This document shows, one piece after another, positions 1-7,513 of a stretch of 57,341 bases of DNA. Under the pieces are notes generated by a model that worked only from the letters and a program-made list of their open reading frames with translations, was not told the origin of the DNA and searched no databases. This DNA comes from Arthrobacter humicola (GTDB taxonomy: Bacteria; Actinomycetota; Actinomycetes; Actinomycetales; Micrococcaceae), in NCBI RefSeq assembly GCF_022803015.1, contig NZ_JAFKON010000016.1:1-57341 (forward strand), written 5' to 3'. Position 1 is the first letter of the stretch; every line of letters starts with the position of its first letter. The translations under genes were made by a program, and so were the position numbers.

Positions 1-377
1 GCCGACGGAGCCCTGTCTACCGAAGGCAAGGGGGAGGAAATTCCCGGAGGAAATCAGCGACGCAGGAGCGCCGGAGGGAAATTCCTGCACCGCAGGCCCT
101 GGGAGGAACGACCGGGGCTAGACGGGGTGGAGCGGACGCCTAGAATCCGGAGGACAGCAACCAAAAGACGTCGTAGACAAGACAGGGCCGGGTGCGACGG
201 AGCTCTGCGACGGCGTACCTGGACCCAACAGCCGGCCGCGCCAGCGGACGCCCAAGACCTGGTTGGAGCGCAGCGGAAATCAGGGGCCTTGCTATGGTGG
301 ACGGGTCCCGCCGGTTGCAGGTATACCTCCCCGAGCAGCACCTCCTGGCGGACCAATCCGATGAAAAGGGGCAGCGC

Positions 378-632
378 ATGGGGTTACGGAGTCTTTTCAG
401 GAAACGCCCGGCAACTGCTGGCATCACGCCCCCATCTGGCCCTGAGCCACTGACAGCCGAACAGCTTGTGGAACTCGAGGCTGCGTGGGCGGAGCTGACG
501 GCGGCCGCCGAGGCATCGGAAGTAACGAATTTCCATGCCTGCACCCGCAACGGCCGGCCCTGGAACGCGGACCCGGCAGCAGTCCGGGCCGCCGCGGCGA
601 CGCTGCGGGAGTTTCCCGCAGCAGACGCCTAG
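378..632 (+). CDS. Small hypothetical protein
   Basis: An 84-residue protein of unknown function. I chose the ATG at 378 because a purine-rich stretch (aaaagggg) lies just upstream and the sequence before it in the same frame does not read like protein. The N-terminus is basic (MGLRSLFRKRP), followed by an acidic, alanine-rich helical segment and a W-N-A-D-P-A motif near the C-terminus. It has no membrane segment or recognisable catalytic motif. It is the first gene after the ParB-domain gene if the molecule is circular. It could be a lineage-specific plasmid protein. Confidence 0.5.
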   Translation: MGLRSLFRKRPATAGITPPSGPEPLTAEQLVELEAAWAELTAAAEASEVTNFHACTRNGRPWNADPAAVRAAAATLREFPAADA

Positions 633-899
633 CCGCCGCGGCAGCGCAGGTCCGGTTTCTGAGTTGAGCGAAGCGAACTCAGGGCTTTGGGACGGGTTGT
701 GCCCATTGTGGGCAGGTGGAGCCCTCCGCACAGCTCAGGCTGTCCCCACTGGCGTTCAACCCGTCCTCGCCGCGAGGATCGCGGGCTGTCGTAGCCACCG
801 TCCATACTTAAGTCAGCGTGATCATGCATCAGATGCAATTCGGCATGATTGCGCTTTTTACTGGCGTGTCGATTCGAACATATATTCTAAAGTGGTGGT
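633..899. other. Intergenic stretch with hairpin and weak promoter
   Basis: No gene is visible. A 7-bp inverted repeat (ctgagtt at 659-665, aactcag at 676-682) lies 26 bases after the preceding stop but has no T-run, so terminator function is doubtful. Near the end, TATATT at 881-886 with TTACTG 17 bases upstream could be a weak promoter for the gene at 900. Confidence 0.3.
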
Positions 900-1232
900 A
901 TGGGACCGGAGCAGGCGGGCAGGCTGCAGGCGCAGTATGCGCGGCGGGCGTCTCCGATTGGGCTGACGGTGGAAGAGCTCGATTTCGAGCACTTCCCGTC
1001 TAAAAACGGCTTCCCCGGGATCCCGGTGAAGGCGTGGATCAGGTTTCCGAACTGCGCCGAGCTGGTCGACGGCGAGGTGTACGCCTGGACGGCCAAAGCC
1101 GCGGAAGTGACGTGGAAGGACGGTCCGGTGACCTACCGGACCTGGGTGTGGAGTTCGGCGGTCACCCGCCGCGAAGAAATGATGACCAGGAACTTGGGAG
1201 AGCGCGTAGACCGTGACAGCAGTAGCGAATGA
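900..1232 (+). CDS. Hypothetical protein
   Basis: A 110-residue soluble protein I do not recognise. The ATG at 900 is preceded by gtggtggt, a mediocre ribosome binding site. It is rich in aromatic residues (V-K-A-W-I-R-F-P, Y-A-W-T, T-Y-R-T-W-V-W-S) in alternating hydrophobic patterns that suggest a small beta-rich fold. The 3' end overlaps the start of the next gene by 20 bases, so the two are probably co-transcribed and translationally coupled. The next protein resembles small beta-barrel DUF6504-like proteins, so the pair may work together. No function can be assigned. Confidence 0.55.
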   Translation: MGPEQAGRLQAQYARRASPIGLTVEELDFEHFPSKNGFPGIPVKAWIRFPNCAELVDGEVYAWTAKAAEVTWKDGPVTYRTWVWSSAVTRREEMMTRNLGERVDRDSSSE

Positions 1233-1521
1233 AACAACCCTGGACGTTGCCGTTGACGTCCGCTTCACCCCGGCCGGCACACCCTTGGCTGTCCGGCACG
1301 AGGGCCGGATCTGGGCCGTGGCCGCCGACCCGGTGCACTGGTTCACCCGGGACTCCTGGTGGGACACCCGACGCGCGGCGGCCGTCGGCAGCGGCGACCT
1401 CGTGAGCATCGAATACTGGCGGCTGCAGGTCCGTCTCGGCTCGAACTCGACCCTTCGGACTTTCACGCTGCGCCGAAACCCGCTCTCCACCCAGTGGTTG
1501 CTGGAAAACATCAGCGACTAG
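1213..1521 (+). CDS. DUF6504-like small protein
   Basis: A 102-residue protein starting at GTG 1213, inside the end of the preceding gene. Visible features are a V-R-H-E-G-R-I-W-A-V segment, a W-F-T-R-D-S-W-W-D motif and an E-Y-W-R-L-Q-V segment, matching the general pattern of actinobacterial DUF6504-type proteins (basic strand, W-W motif, E-x-W-R strand). Chromosomal members of that family sit beside the imuB/dnaE2 mutasome genes; here no polymerase gene is adjacent, so no repair role should be inferred. Family assignment rests on motif spacing only. Confidence 0.5.
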   Translation: MTAVANETTLDVAVDVRFTPAGTPLAVRHEGRIWAVAADPVHWFTRDSWWDTRRAAAVGSGDLVSIEYWRLQVRLGSNSTLRTFTLRRNPLSTQWLLENISD

Positions 1522-1534
1522 ACCGGTAGCGACA

Positions 1535-1909
1535 TTGAACCCCCAACCCATCAGCGATCGTACCTGGGCAGCGATCCGGACCGAGTTCACCCTGCCAACC
1601 CTCGCGCAGGTGCGCCGCCGGCTCGCGGAACTGATGGAAGACCCCGAACCCGTCATGCGGCAGCTCGTCCGCGTCTTCATCGACGACGGCACCTTCTGCC
1701 CGGGATTCCAGTTCCTCCCCGGCGGACAACTCCAACCAACCGTTACGGCGCTCTTTCAGCGCGCGATGAAACTGCAGATCCCCCACAACTACTTCACCGT
1801 CTGGATGGTCACCCCGTCCCGGGACCTGGCCGGCACCAGCCCCGTCGACCTTCTAAAATCCGGCCCCGCTCCCCTGCTGCGCGCGCTGGAATCCTACCGC
1901 TGGCGGTAG
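1535..1909 (+). CDS. Xre/MbcA antitoxin-like protein without partner toxin
   Basis: A 124-residue protein starting at TTG 1535, 13 bases after the previous gene. The N-terminal third (I-S-D-R-T-W-A-A-I-R, then a leucine/arginine helix) is followed by C-P-G-F-Q-F-L-P-G-G-Q and a C-terminal W-M-V-T-P-S-R-D-L-A-G-T-S-P-V-D-L-L motif. That C-terminal pattern is what the toxin-binding domain of Xre/MbcA/ParS antitoxins looks like. No RES-domain toxin is encoded nearby, so it may be an orphan or serve another role. A truncated copy of its N-terminal 33 residues lies at 2997-3137. The classification is an inference from motif pattern. Confidence 0.5.
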   Translation: MNPQPISDRTWAAIRTEFTLPTLAQVRRRLAELMEDPEPVMRQLVRVFIDDGTFCPGFQFLPGGQLQPTVTALFQRAMKLQIPHNYFTVWMVTPSRDLAGTSPVDLLKSGPAPLLRALESYRWR

Positions 1910-1951
1910 GGAGTCACTTGACCGAGCCGGTCAGGTGCGTAGCGTTGGCCC

Positions 1952-2236
1952 ATGGGACTCATCTATGACCGTCCGGACCTCGCGGCACTCACACTGACGC
2001 GCCTCGCCGCGGAAGAGGCCGAAGGACCCGGCACCATGGAGAGGCGCATGCGTGACTATCTTGGCGACCTCGGCCACCGCAACGGCACCGCTTACCTGGA
2101 GCTCGTGGCCATCACCCTCGCCCGGGCGCACTTCAAGTCCCTTGACGATCTGGCCCGGGCCACCGGAGCAGACGCTATGGGGCTTCTCGACGTCGCGGAA
2201 ATCGAATCGCTGGAAAGCCTCGATTACAGCAACTAG
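1952..2236 (+). CDS. Hypothetical helical protein
   Basis: A 94-residue, largely alpha-helical acidic protein with no recognised domain. It begins at ATG 1952, 42 bases after the upstream stop, and ends with an L-D-V-A-E-I-E-S-L-E-S-L-D segment. The central L-A-R-A-H-F-K-S-L-D-D-L-A-R-A-T-G-A-D run could form a helix-turn-helix-like pair of helices but lacks a basic recognition helix. No signal peptide or membrane segment. Probably the last gene of the operon that starts at 900. Confidence 0.45.
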   Translation: MGLIYDRPDLAALTLTRLAAEEAEGPGTMERRMRDYLGDLGHRNGTAYLELVAITLARAHFKSLDDLARATGADAMGLLDVAEIESLESLDYSN

Positions 2237-2418
2237 ACCGGTGACTTGGGCAAGACTGTCGGTTGACCTTACAACGCCGACAGCAGCCGCCCTGGTCCAT
2301 GACACCCCAAGTTGCTGCAGGGCGAAGTCCTACACGGCCTTGCCGTTTGAAACCCAATGGGGCGGGATCTAAGTGGCTCCGCGACCTAGCAGGGCAGCTT
2401 CACCGCCGTCCTAGTTAT

Positions 2419-2436
2419 TGTCAGGGTTCCCTGACA
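2419..2436. promoter_or_regulatory. Perfect inverted repeat, candidate operator
   Basis: TGTCAGGG (2419-2426), a 2-base gap, then CCCTGACA (2429-2436): perfect 8-bp dyad 36 bases upstream of the helix-turn-helix gene at 2473. Position and symmetry suggest an operator for a dimeric repressor, possibly that gene product itself. Confidence 0.4.
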
Positions 2437-2472
2437 CACTGATGTCACGAAACTCTGGCAGAAAGGCTGGCA

Positions 2473-3000
2473 ATGGGCTGGGTATCAGACGACAACGAAC
2501 ACGAGGGGTGGGCGGCCGCCGTCGCGCCGGATGGACGGCTTTCCGGCTCTTCAACGAGCGAAGGAATGCTAGTGGAGGGCATCACCGGCCACTACAAGCC
2601 GGACAGGATGATGCCGGACTACGAAGTAGTCCCGGACAGCGAGATCATCGGCTGGCGCGGGGCCTGCCAATGCGGCTGGCGAGGCGAACTGTGGGAGCGT
2701 GTCACGTCGCCGGAGGCCGCGGACTTCAGCCGCCGCCGGGAATACCTTGCCTACGACGAATTCGCACATGCTTCCAACGAAGTCGAAAACGCCATCCACG
2801 ACGAATGGAAGACTCACCTCGCACCGCTGGAAGCTGTGGCCGGGGTGAAGGCCGCAGCGCGCGAGTACAACCAGGCCGGGCACCGACTGGACAAGACCGT
2901 TGCAGCGGCGAAGGCCGCGGGAGCGTCCTGGGCCGACATTGGCCGAGCCGTAGGAATCAGCCGGCAATCCGCCCACGAACGGTGGGCAGACAGGCAGTGA
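2473..3000 (+). CDS. Putative helix-turn-helix DNA-binding protein
   Basis: A 175-residue protein. The N-terminal ~90 residues are acidic and contain a W-R-G-A-C-Q-C-G-W-R-G motif with closely spaced cysteines (around residue 65). A helical middle leads to a C-terminal segment A-G-A-S-W-A-D-I-G-R-A-V-G-I-S-R-Q-S-A-H-E-R-W (about residues 148-171), a typical actinobacterial helix-turn-helix with the S-R-Q-S recognition helix. The start ATG at 2473 follows a dyad at 2419-2436 that may be its operator. Its TGA overlaps the GTG of the truncated fragment at 2997. Likely a small transcriptional regulator; target unknown. Confidence 0.6.
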   Translation: MGWVSDDNEHEGWAAAVAPDGRLSGSSTSEGMLVEGITGHYKPDRMMPDYEVVPDSEIIGWRGACQCGWRGELWERVTSPEAADFSRRREYLAYDEFAHASNEVENAIHDEWKTHLAPLEAVAGVKAAAREYNQAGHRLDKTVAAAKAAGASWADIGRAVGISRQSAHERWADRQ

Positions 3001-3137
3001 ATCCCTGCGCCATCAGTGAACAGACTTGGGAGGCGGTTCGGGCGGAATCCACCCTCCCCCTGGCCGCGGTCCGTACCCGTCTCGCCGGGCTCATTGTTGC
3101 CGCTGCCGTGGCAGCGGCAACGGAAAAGATACGCTGA
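2997..3137 (+). pseudogene. Truncated copy of the Xre/MbcA-like gene
   Basis: A 46-codon reading frame starting at GTG 2997 encodes N-P-C-A-I-S-E-Q-T-W-E-A-V-R-A-E-S-T-L-P followed by a V-R-T-R-L-A-G-L-I stretch. This aligns with the first 33 residues of the protein at 1535 (N-P-Q-P-I-S-D-R-T-W-A-A-I-R-T-E-F-T-L-P, then V-R-R-R-L-A-E-L-M). The similarity ends abruptly at a perfect hairpin (3096-3121) that encodes only alanine-rich sequence before a stop. Most likely a decayed duplicate lacking the toxin-binding part; translation as a short peptide is possible because the start overlaps the previous stop. Confidence 0.55.
3096..3121. terminator. Perfect 12-bp hairpin
   Basis: gttgccgctgcc (3096-3107), gt, ggcagcggcaac (3110-3121). 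It lies exactly where the truncated copy loses similarity to its parent gene. It is followed by ggaaaag, not a T-run, so it may be a weak terminator or a recombination scar. Confidence 0.35.
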
Positions 3138-3141
3138 TCGG

Positions 3142-3453
3142 ATGACTGATTCACTGTTTGAAATTGACGAGCCAGAAGGTCAAGCGCCGCTACAGCACAT
3201 GCCCATTACTGATGAGCAAGTTGCTCAGCTACGGGCAGCCTTCGCCGATGCCGGTATCAACGAGCAAAAAGAGCGGAAGGCCGTCATCGAGTCGTGCGTG
3301 GTTCGCCCTGTGAACTCTCTTCGGGATCTTCACGCCACAGATGCACATCGCGTGCTTAGCCTCATCCGGCAGCGCAAAGAGGCTCGGCCGAAGATTGTGG
3401 GAGGTTCCGCTTGGGACAACAGGGAAGAAGAGACCTGGATAGACAGGCTCTAG
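3142..3453 (+). CDS. Hypothetical protein
   Basis: A 103-residue acidic protein starting at ATG 3142. Residues 25-50 read I-T-D-E-Q-V-A-Q-L-R-A-A-F-A-D-A-G-I, a helix seen in many small phage and plasmid proteins, followed by K-A-V-I-E-S-C-V and a segment ending R-V-L-S-L-I-R-Q-R. No domain is assigned. It converges with the restriction operon whose stop lies at 3485. Reading frame quality and the clear start support a real gene. Confidence 0.5.
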   Translation: MTDSLFEIDEPEGQAPLQHMPITDEQVAQLRAAFADAGINEQKERKAVIESCVVRPVNSLRDLHATDAHRVLSLIRQRKEARPKIVGGSAWDNREEETWIDRL

Positions 3454-3484
3454 ACAGCAGGCTCACCACTACACGGGGGTTCCT

Positions 3485-5491
3485 TCAGGAGGTAGCTGGC
3501 GTTGTCTCAGCCAACCCGAAAGACCTCATCAGTCTGACCAGCAACCCCTGACGGGGATCCAGGATGATGTCGCGGCCGTCCGCCCAGGTTTCAAATGTCA
3601 CGATGTCTGAATGGGCAGCCGGTATGCGGTACAGCCGGTTCATATTTTTCGAATCGCGAAGAATTGCCTGCAGGCTGGGGGTGTCTATATTCTGCTGGCT
3701 TTTCAGGAATCCTGCGATGGCTTTGGCCTCAGGTTCGTTGCGCCCGCGTAGGGCGCCGTCGAGCGTGTGAAGACGGCCACCCAATGTCTGAGTAAGGTTT
3801 ATGGCCGCACCATACTTTGCCGCAGCGGGGTGGAAAATTTGTTCGTTCAATACCCTTTCGAATGCTGCTGCCAGCCCTAGCAACGGGCCTGAATGGTCTG
3901 CATTTCCGGGGGCATTGAGTCCGAAGTATTCGGCTGTGACGATCATCGTCTGGGCTTGCTGATCTAGCTGCGGCCAAATGGCGCGCAGCGACGTGGCGGT
4001 TGCTTTCCGGGTGGGTGTGAGCGTTGTAGGCGGTATTCTGTCGGCTTCTCGCTGCATTGCGTCAACAGCTACCTCCTGATGAATTGCTGCCCTGAATTCG
4101 CCCGCATCGACGGAGTCTTCCGGTCGCGGCGATTTCAAAAGAGACAGGGATCGCTCCCCCAAGCCAGCTGCCTTGACCGCCAGGTGTGCCGCTGCCTCGA
4201 AGGGTGTCATAGCGCCAGCTTCGGGGTCTAGTCCGAGCGCGTGGAGCTCGCCGCCATCATCGCTGATGAGAGTGTAATCGGTCGCTTTTCCCGGGCTGTA
4301 GTAGAAAATTGCTCCTACCGGAGGCTTTGAGTGCTTTAAGTTACCGAAGTAGCCCAGCAGTTTGTATAGCTCCTCGGTGGGTACTTTCCCTGGCCTGCGC
4401 CTCAGCTTTGGGTCGAAGATGGCCAGTCCCCTGCCGGCGACTGTATCCGTTGTAACTGCTAGGTCAGGAAAGCCCTGCAGTTTTCCCGGGCCGGGTTCGA
4501 AAGACCACAGCACCCCGCCCTCGGTCAGCGCCGCGAGTGAAGCTTGAAAGTGTAGTTTCAGGCTGCCGGCTCCGATGTTCCATGTGTACATTGGCCCGCG
4601 GTGACGCTGGGCAAGACTCTCGGCGGCCATGGCGGGAGCCCCGATGAGCGCTGTGATGGCATCTGCTAGCTTCAGCAAGCACCAGATCTCAAACAATTTG
4701 GTGTCAAAGCGCGCATCATAGAAACTCCATTCGCGGTCTCCTACATCGGCAACCGCGGTGCCATTGCGCGTGGCGGCAACCCAGTCAGCCAGTTCCTTGT
4801 AGGGTTCGGGAGAAGCGATGTGCCCTGCCTCGAGCCGGGCGTTGACTCGTTCCATCAGGTCTGGAAGCGCCGAACGCCGCCACACGTTCAGCGCGGCTGC
4901 GCTGGTTCCTGAAAGAAGCGGTAGGCCAAGACTTCGAGTCAGTCCATCCTGGAGGCGTTGGAGATCCCTAAGCTCCGGCGATTTGGCTGGAAGGAAATTT
5001 CGGGGAATGGTTGCCAAATCCCTCCTGATCCAATGCGCTGCGTAGGACGCCAGAACGTTTTCCGGAGTGGCACTCTCACGTTCCACCAAGCGAATTGGGT
5101 ACCGTCTCGGAACGGCTATCCGCCCTTGTTCTCGGCTGTAACGCGACAAGTCCAGACGACCACGGATTTGCCCTACAGACTCAGCACTCACTTGCGTGTA
5201 GCGGAAGGTGGGGCGGGCCGCTATTTCTCCCAGGATCCGCAACAGTCTTTCCGCGGCCGCCAACGAAGCCCGCAGCCTCACGGCCGTCGCCAACTCATCA
5301 ACGACCATTTCATCGGGCGTTGTGGCAAGTTGTTGGCTGACTTCCAACTCCCAGGTGGGGGCATCAGCGAAGTAGGTCGCCAGCAAAGGCAAGGATGCGT
5401 TGATGGCCGCACGACGACCAGCACCTGTAAAGTGGCCGCCCTCGGCTTCTACATCAGCGTCAGCCAGTTCTTCACCGCTCGTCTGCACCAT
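3485..5491 (-). CDS. McrC/DUF2357-like restriction nuclease subunit
   Basis: A 668-residue protein encoded by the last gene of the restriction operon. I chose the ATG at 5491, four bases after the ATPase stop (5496), which suggests translational coupling; upstream in-frame sequence is only the ATPase gene in another frame. Residues about 338-365 contain G-F-P-D-L-A-V, then I-F-D-P-K-L-R-R-R: the PD...(D/E)xK arrangement of DUF2357/McrC-type nucleases. Preceding it is a helical region with R-F-D-T-K-L-F-E-I-W-C, also typical of the family. Expected to cut DNA when driven by the neighbouring McrB-like ATPase. The C-terminal third is helical and of unknown role. Confidence 0.72.
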   Translation of the reverse strand: MVQTSGEELADADVEAEGGHFTGAGRRAAINASLPLLATYFADAPTWELEVSQQLATTPDEMVVDELATAVRLRASLAAAERLLRILGEIAARPTFRYTQVSAESVGQIRGRLDLSRYSREQGRIAVPRRYPIRLVERESATPENVLASYAAHWIRRDLATIPRNFLPAKSPELRDLQRLQDGLTRSLGLPLLSGTSAAALNVWRRSALPDLMERVNARLEAGHIASPEPYKELADWVAATRNGTAVADVGDREWSFYDARFDTKLFEIWCLLKLADAITALIGAPAMAAESLAQRHRGPMYTWNIGAGSLKLHFQASLAALTEGGVLWSFEPGPGKLQGFPDLAVTTDTVAGRGLAIFDPKLRRRPGKVPTEELYKLLGYFGNLKHSKPPVGAIFYYSPGKATDYTLISDDGGELHALGLDPEAGAMTPFEAAAHLAVKAAGLGERSLSLLKSPRPEDSVDAGEFRAAIHQEVAVDAMQREADRIPPTTLTPTRKATATSLRAIWPQLDQQAQTMIVTAEYFGLNAPGNADHSGPLLGLAAAFERVLNEQIFHPAAAKYGAAINLTQTLGGRLHTLDGALRGRNEPEAKAIAGFLKSQQNIDTPSLQAILRDSKNMNRLYRIPAAHSDIVTFETWADGRDIILDPRQGLLVRLMRSFGLAETTPATS

Positions 5492-5495
5492 CTGC

Positions 5496-6662
5496 TCAGT
5501 AGCCCGTGCTGGAGGCCATCCGAAGATGCTGCAGTGCATCCTGCGTGCGAGGAAGCGGCTTTGTCTGGAGCCAAGTCTCGGTCGCGTCCAGTTGAACTTT
5601 AGTGAGGTTTCCTGCCTGCGGGATGACTCGATCGGCAAGGGCCAGATCAAGGGCGGCAATCAGCGCCGTCTCCTCACTCGGGGCGGTGGGTAGTCTGAGT
5701 GCGAGTTGGCGGTAGACATCCACCACTTGCGCCGTGCCCAGCGGCCAGCCTGGGCGTCCGGTGGCTTCGTCTCCGTATCGGAGGGTTGAAAGCAGGTCAA
5801 TCAAAATGGAAGTAGCATGCGCGACTTTCGGATCAGCGACGAAGGCTTCTGCCTTGAACTCGTCGCCCCCATACGTGTCCTTGTACCACTTCGCCGCGCT
5901 GATCCGCGCCTGCTCGAGTTCTGCCACAAGCTGGTCTTTTTGGGGTACTCCGACGTAGACGAATTGGAACCGTCGACTCAGCCCTTGGGAGAACGTGTAC
6001 ACATAGTTGGTGTCTACGGTGTTCATTGTTGCGATGATTCGAAAGCGCTTTGGCAACCAAACCGCGTTTGTCTCTTCAGAGTCTCCGAACCACAGCGGCA
6101 GGGGCACGTCGTCTCCCCCGCCGCCCAGAACCGTGTAGAGGGGGCCGATGGCCTTGTCGATTTCGGCCCGGCTGAACTCATCAATGATGAGCCAATGCGC
6201 TTGATGGGATTCGCTCTCTTCCGGATCTGCCTGCCGGCTGATCACGGTCGCGCAGTCTAAGGCGGCTCGAGGGACATGCCCCAGCCACGGGACCAGCGTT
6301 TCCATCCCACCCTTGGATGTGGGGTGCAGCCCGCCTATGACGTCGTACGTGCTCCAGTCCGCGGTTGCCGTTTCCAGGTGGGCCGTTGCGTTGAAAGTCT
6401 CCGCCAGCACGTACGCCAAGGTGGTCTTACCGGTTCCGGGAGGGCCCTGAAGCACAATGTGGCCTCCAAGGAGGGCGATTACACAGCGTTCCAGCAAAGA
6501 CTCAGCGTCCGGAAGCAACAGGTTTTTGGCTTCAGCGAGTTCCAGTGCTTGAGCCGTCAACTTAGCCACGTTGGCGGACTCCAGGTGCTTTTGTGAAACC
6601 TTCTCGGCTGCACGGTAGTTCTCTTCAAACTCATAGAGGTTTACATCATCGGAAAGGCTCAC
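5496..6662 (-). CDS. McrB-like AAA+ NTPase, restriction motor
   Basis: A 388-residue AAA+ protein. The GTG at 6662 overlaps the stop of the upstream gene (GTGA) and is preferred to in-frame codons inside that gene. Motifs: Walker A G-P-P-G-T-G-K-T-T at about residues 70-80, Walker B W-L-I-I-D-E-F-S-R-A-E-I near 152, and M-N-T-V-D-T-N at about 211, followed by G-L-S-R-R-F. This M-N-T-x-D signature plus arginine finger is characteristic of McrB/MoxR-type ATPases. McrB itself uses GTP; nucleotide choice cannot be read here. It should form a ring that activates the nuclease encoded next. Confidence 0.82.
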   Translation of the reverse strand: MSLSDDVNLYEFEENYRAAEKVSQKHLESANVAKLTAQALELAEAKNLLLPDAESLLERCVIALLGGHIVLQGPPGTGKTTLAYVLAETFNATAHLETATADWSTYDVIGGLHPTSKGGMETLVPWLGHVPRAALDCATVISRQADPEESESHQAHWLIIDEFSRAEIDKAIGPLYTVLGGGGDDVPLPLWFGDSEETNAVWLPKRFRIIATMNTVDTNYVYTFSQGLSRRFQFVYVGVPQKDQLVAELEQARISAAKWYKDTYGGDEFKAEAFVADPKVAHATSILIDLLSTLRYGDEATGRPGWPLGTAQVVDVYRQLALRLPTAPSEETALIAALDLALADRVIPQAGNLTKVQLDATETWLQTKPLPRTQDALQHLRMASSTGY

Positions 6663-7453
6663 TTTGGGGTTTCCCTCTTTGTCAGGCCGGCCAGGAATGT
6701 GGCCTTGTTGGTAGTGGTAATGCGGCCGTAGCGCCGACAAGTGAAGGTCACATTACGACGCGGATTGCGGCCTTCCTTCACTACTGTTGCGACCTTGAGA
6801 TCCTTAATCTGCCAAAGCGCGCTGTCCAATAGGTCGTTGCCGTCCCGGTTGGCCACAACAAGCAGGTCCTGTCGTCGTAGCCAGGCCGCCGGGGCCGAAT
6901 TCCAAAGGTCGGCCACCACAGTGGCTTGGTCTCCGTCAACACTGAAGTGAAGTGGTTGAACGGCAGCAGTGCGGGTTTCTCGTTGGTCTGAGATCCACCG
7001 CAACAGCTGGTGGACGTCTGAGTAGCGTGCAGCTGCCCGGCCGTCCCAATGAGGATCCTCTACCGCGAACCCGTCCGCAGCAGCCTTGTCCAGTGTTGCC
7101 CTCTCGATATGCACGCTGGAGGAACGGCCCGTGGCGCGTTTCGTCCAGCCATCAAAGACTGCGATGACTTGCCGATCTTCGTCCACACCGAAGCCGACCG
7201 TCTGACGGCCAGCTTCATAGAGCAAGTCATCTTCGTGAGCGCGCGTCGTTTGGATGCGATAGTTCGTGCCCGATCGGCCTTTGCCTTCGTGCGTGATCTT
7301 CCATGCGTAGGCGAGCAACGAAAACCGCCGTTTGCCGCGGGCGATATCAACGCGCGTCGGATTGACACTCCGGCCACCACCGACGCTTTCGCGCGCGGCA
7401 ACAGTCCATCCTGCTTCGCTGAACTTCTCTAGGACGACATCAAGGGCGCTCAC
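6659..7453 (-). CDS. Restriction-operon protein, possible DNA reader
   Basis: First gene of the three-gene restriction operon, 264 residues, GTG start at 7453. The N-terminal half has a V-D-I-A-R-G-K-R-R-F segment, then A-Y-A-W-K-I-T-H-E-G-K-G-R-S and Y-R-I-Q-T-T-R. An aromatic W-x-I-T...G-x-G-R-S...Y-R-I-Q pattern occurs in some restriction-associated proteins, which suggests binding to DNA or modified bases, but I cannot assign a family with confidence. Its stop overlaps the ATPase start by four bases, so it is surely co-translated with the McrB/McrC-like pair. It may supply specificity, as the N-terminal domain of McrB does in the classical system. Confidence 0.55.
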   Translation of the reverse strand: MSALDVVLEKFSEAGWTVAARESVGGGRSVNPTRVDIARGKRRFSLLAYAWKITHEGKGRSGTNYRIQTTRAHEDDLLYEAGRQTVGFGVDEDRQVIAVFDGWTKRATGRSSSVHIERATLDKAAADGFAVEDPHWDGRAAARYSDVHQLLRWISDQRETRTAAVQPLHFSVDGDQATVVADLWNSAPAAWLRRQDLLVVANRDGNDLLDSALWQIKDLKVATVVKEGRNPRRNVTFTCRRYGRITTTNKATFLAGLTKRETPK

Positions 7454-7474
7454 GTTGCATACAGTACAGATAAG

Positions 7475-7505
7475 CCCAGTCGACGGAGAAACTGCGTCGA
7501 CTGGG
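7475..7505 (-). terminator. Hairpin between the two restriction-modification operons
   Basis: cccagtcgac (7475-7484) and gtcgactggg (7496-7505) form a perfect 10-bp stem with an 11-base loop, immediately downstream of the methyltransferase stop at 7514. On the minus strand it is followed by cttatct, a modest T-rich tail. It probably ends the methyltransferase transcript before the restriction genes, which would let the two halves be expressed separately. Confidence 0.6.
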
Positions 7506-7513
7506 TGGGCGCT

